DNA of 42,531 bases, from the NCBI GenBank assembly GCA_002407775.1, contig DHOP01000090.1, forward strand, positions 1 through 42,531, read 5' to 3'. Within the stretch, counting starts at the first letter, position 1, and each line of letters begins with the position of its first letter. The translations under genes and the position numbers were made by a program. Shown piece after piece: positions 42,207 to 42,531 of the stretch. A model generated the notes under the pieces. It searched no databases, was not told the origin of the DNA, and saw only the letters and a program-made list of their open reading frames with translations. The DNA is from Prevotella sp. UBA5387 (GTDB lineage Bacteria; Bacteroidota; Bacteroidia; Bacteroidales; Bacteroidaceae).

Positions 42207-42531
42207 AAATACAAAAAATAAAATGGTTTGATATTAATGTTAATTGATTAAGCGTATCCTTTTATGCATGCAAATATAATAAAATAAGTATTTAGTGCAA
42301 ACAAATATTATAAAATAAATAGAATTTAAATAACTTTTTAATGTTATCGTAATTTACTTAATGGCAAAGCGTTAGATAAAATATCAAAGTTAGTTGTTAG
42401 AACAAATTGTCCAGATTCTTCGTAGCCACAATGAATGCCGACATTTTGATATTATATAATCAATTTTTTATAAATAAATATTTACCAGTTCAAAATGAGA
42501 AGTTCTATATGCTACTCCCTATTTTTAGACA
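42207..42531. other. Gene-free AT-rich right end
   Basis: About 325 bases, strongly AT-rich. It holds the promoter above; beyond 42303 I see no gene or clear structure. Confidence 0.6.
42272..42302 (-). promoter_or_regulatory. Promoter of the secreted-protein operon
   Basis: On the - strand, TTTG (42302-42299), a 19-base spacer, TATATTTG (42279-42272): exact Bacteroidetes promoter. Start expected near 42265, about 60 bases before the ATG. Confidence 0.7.

Overview
This window looks like a chromosomal segment of a Bacteroidales bacterium, most likely Prevotellaceae (Prevotella/Segatella type). Signs of this are the Bacteroidetes-style promoters (TTTG, about 19 bases, TAnnTTTG), start codons with little Shine-Dalgarno sequence, a Nudix-type AraR, a DUF4492 gene ahead of cydAB, an HU fusion protein of Bacteroidetes type, and a secreted protein ending in the NLAGQRV/GKKYI tail common in Prevotella. 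No phage, insertion sequence, rRNA, tRNA or CRISPR array was found. Most genes are core metabolism; the unusual material lies between them.

Layout. (1) 568-12559: an arabinose block on the + strand: lipoprotein aldose epimerase, Na+/sugar symporter, Nudix-like AraR, araD, araA, araB-type kinase, secreted GH51 arabinofuranosidase, then transketolase and rpiB from their own promoter. Together they free arabinose from polymers, import it and feed it into the pentose phosphate pathway. (2) 12649-13044: a short folK-like gene. (3) 13104-20072: a complete trp operon in the order D-C-F-A-B-E-G, preceded by a 19-residue leader peptide with three consecutive Trp codons and a strong terminator. (4) 20502-24768, - strand: a GHL10-type lipoprotein/secreted hydrolase, a FadL-type outer membrane protein and a Gly/Tyr-rich exported protein. 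(5) 24946-25809: prmA. (6) 25872-30255, - strand: ftsY, then rimO, HU, and an HU-transmembrane-LysM fusion. (7) 30605-33600: DUF4492, cydA, cydB (cytochrome bd oxidase). (8) 33852-38477, - strand: a Rel-type (p)ppGpp enzyme with a broken hydrolase site, a CobW/ZNG-type GTPase with an operator-like palindrome, and an HU gene. (9) 38838-39944: alanine dehydrogenase. (10) 40144-42206, - strand: a large secreted multidomain protein and a 58-residue protein.

The most striking non-coding signal is a set of intergenic arrays with an exact 22-nucleotide period. Three loci (27-136, 20235-20344, 37674-37783) each hold five degenerate units of the form GCGATTAG-N3-CTAATCGC plus a 3-base spacer, so each is 110 bp long. 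A fourth locus (29001-29110) has the same 22-nucleotide layout but different arms (TGATTnAC). The arms pair within and between units and form long inverted repeats. I do not recognise this family. A second non-coding signal is a run of nested and mutually exclusive hairpins at 38001-38169.
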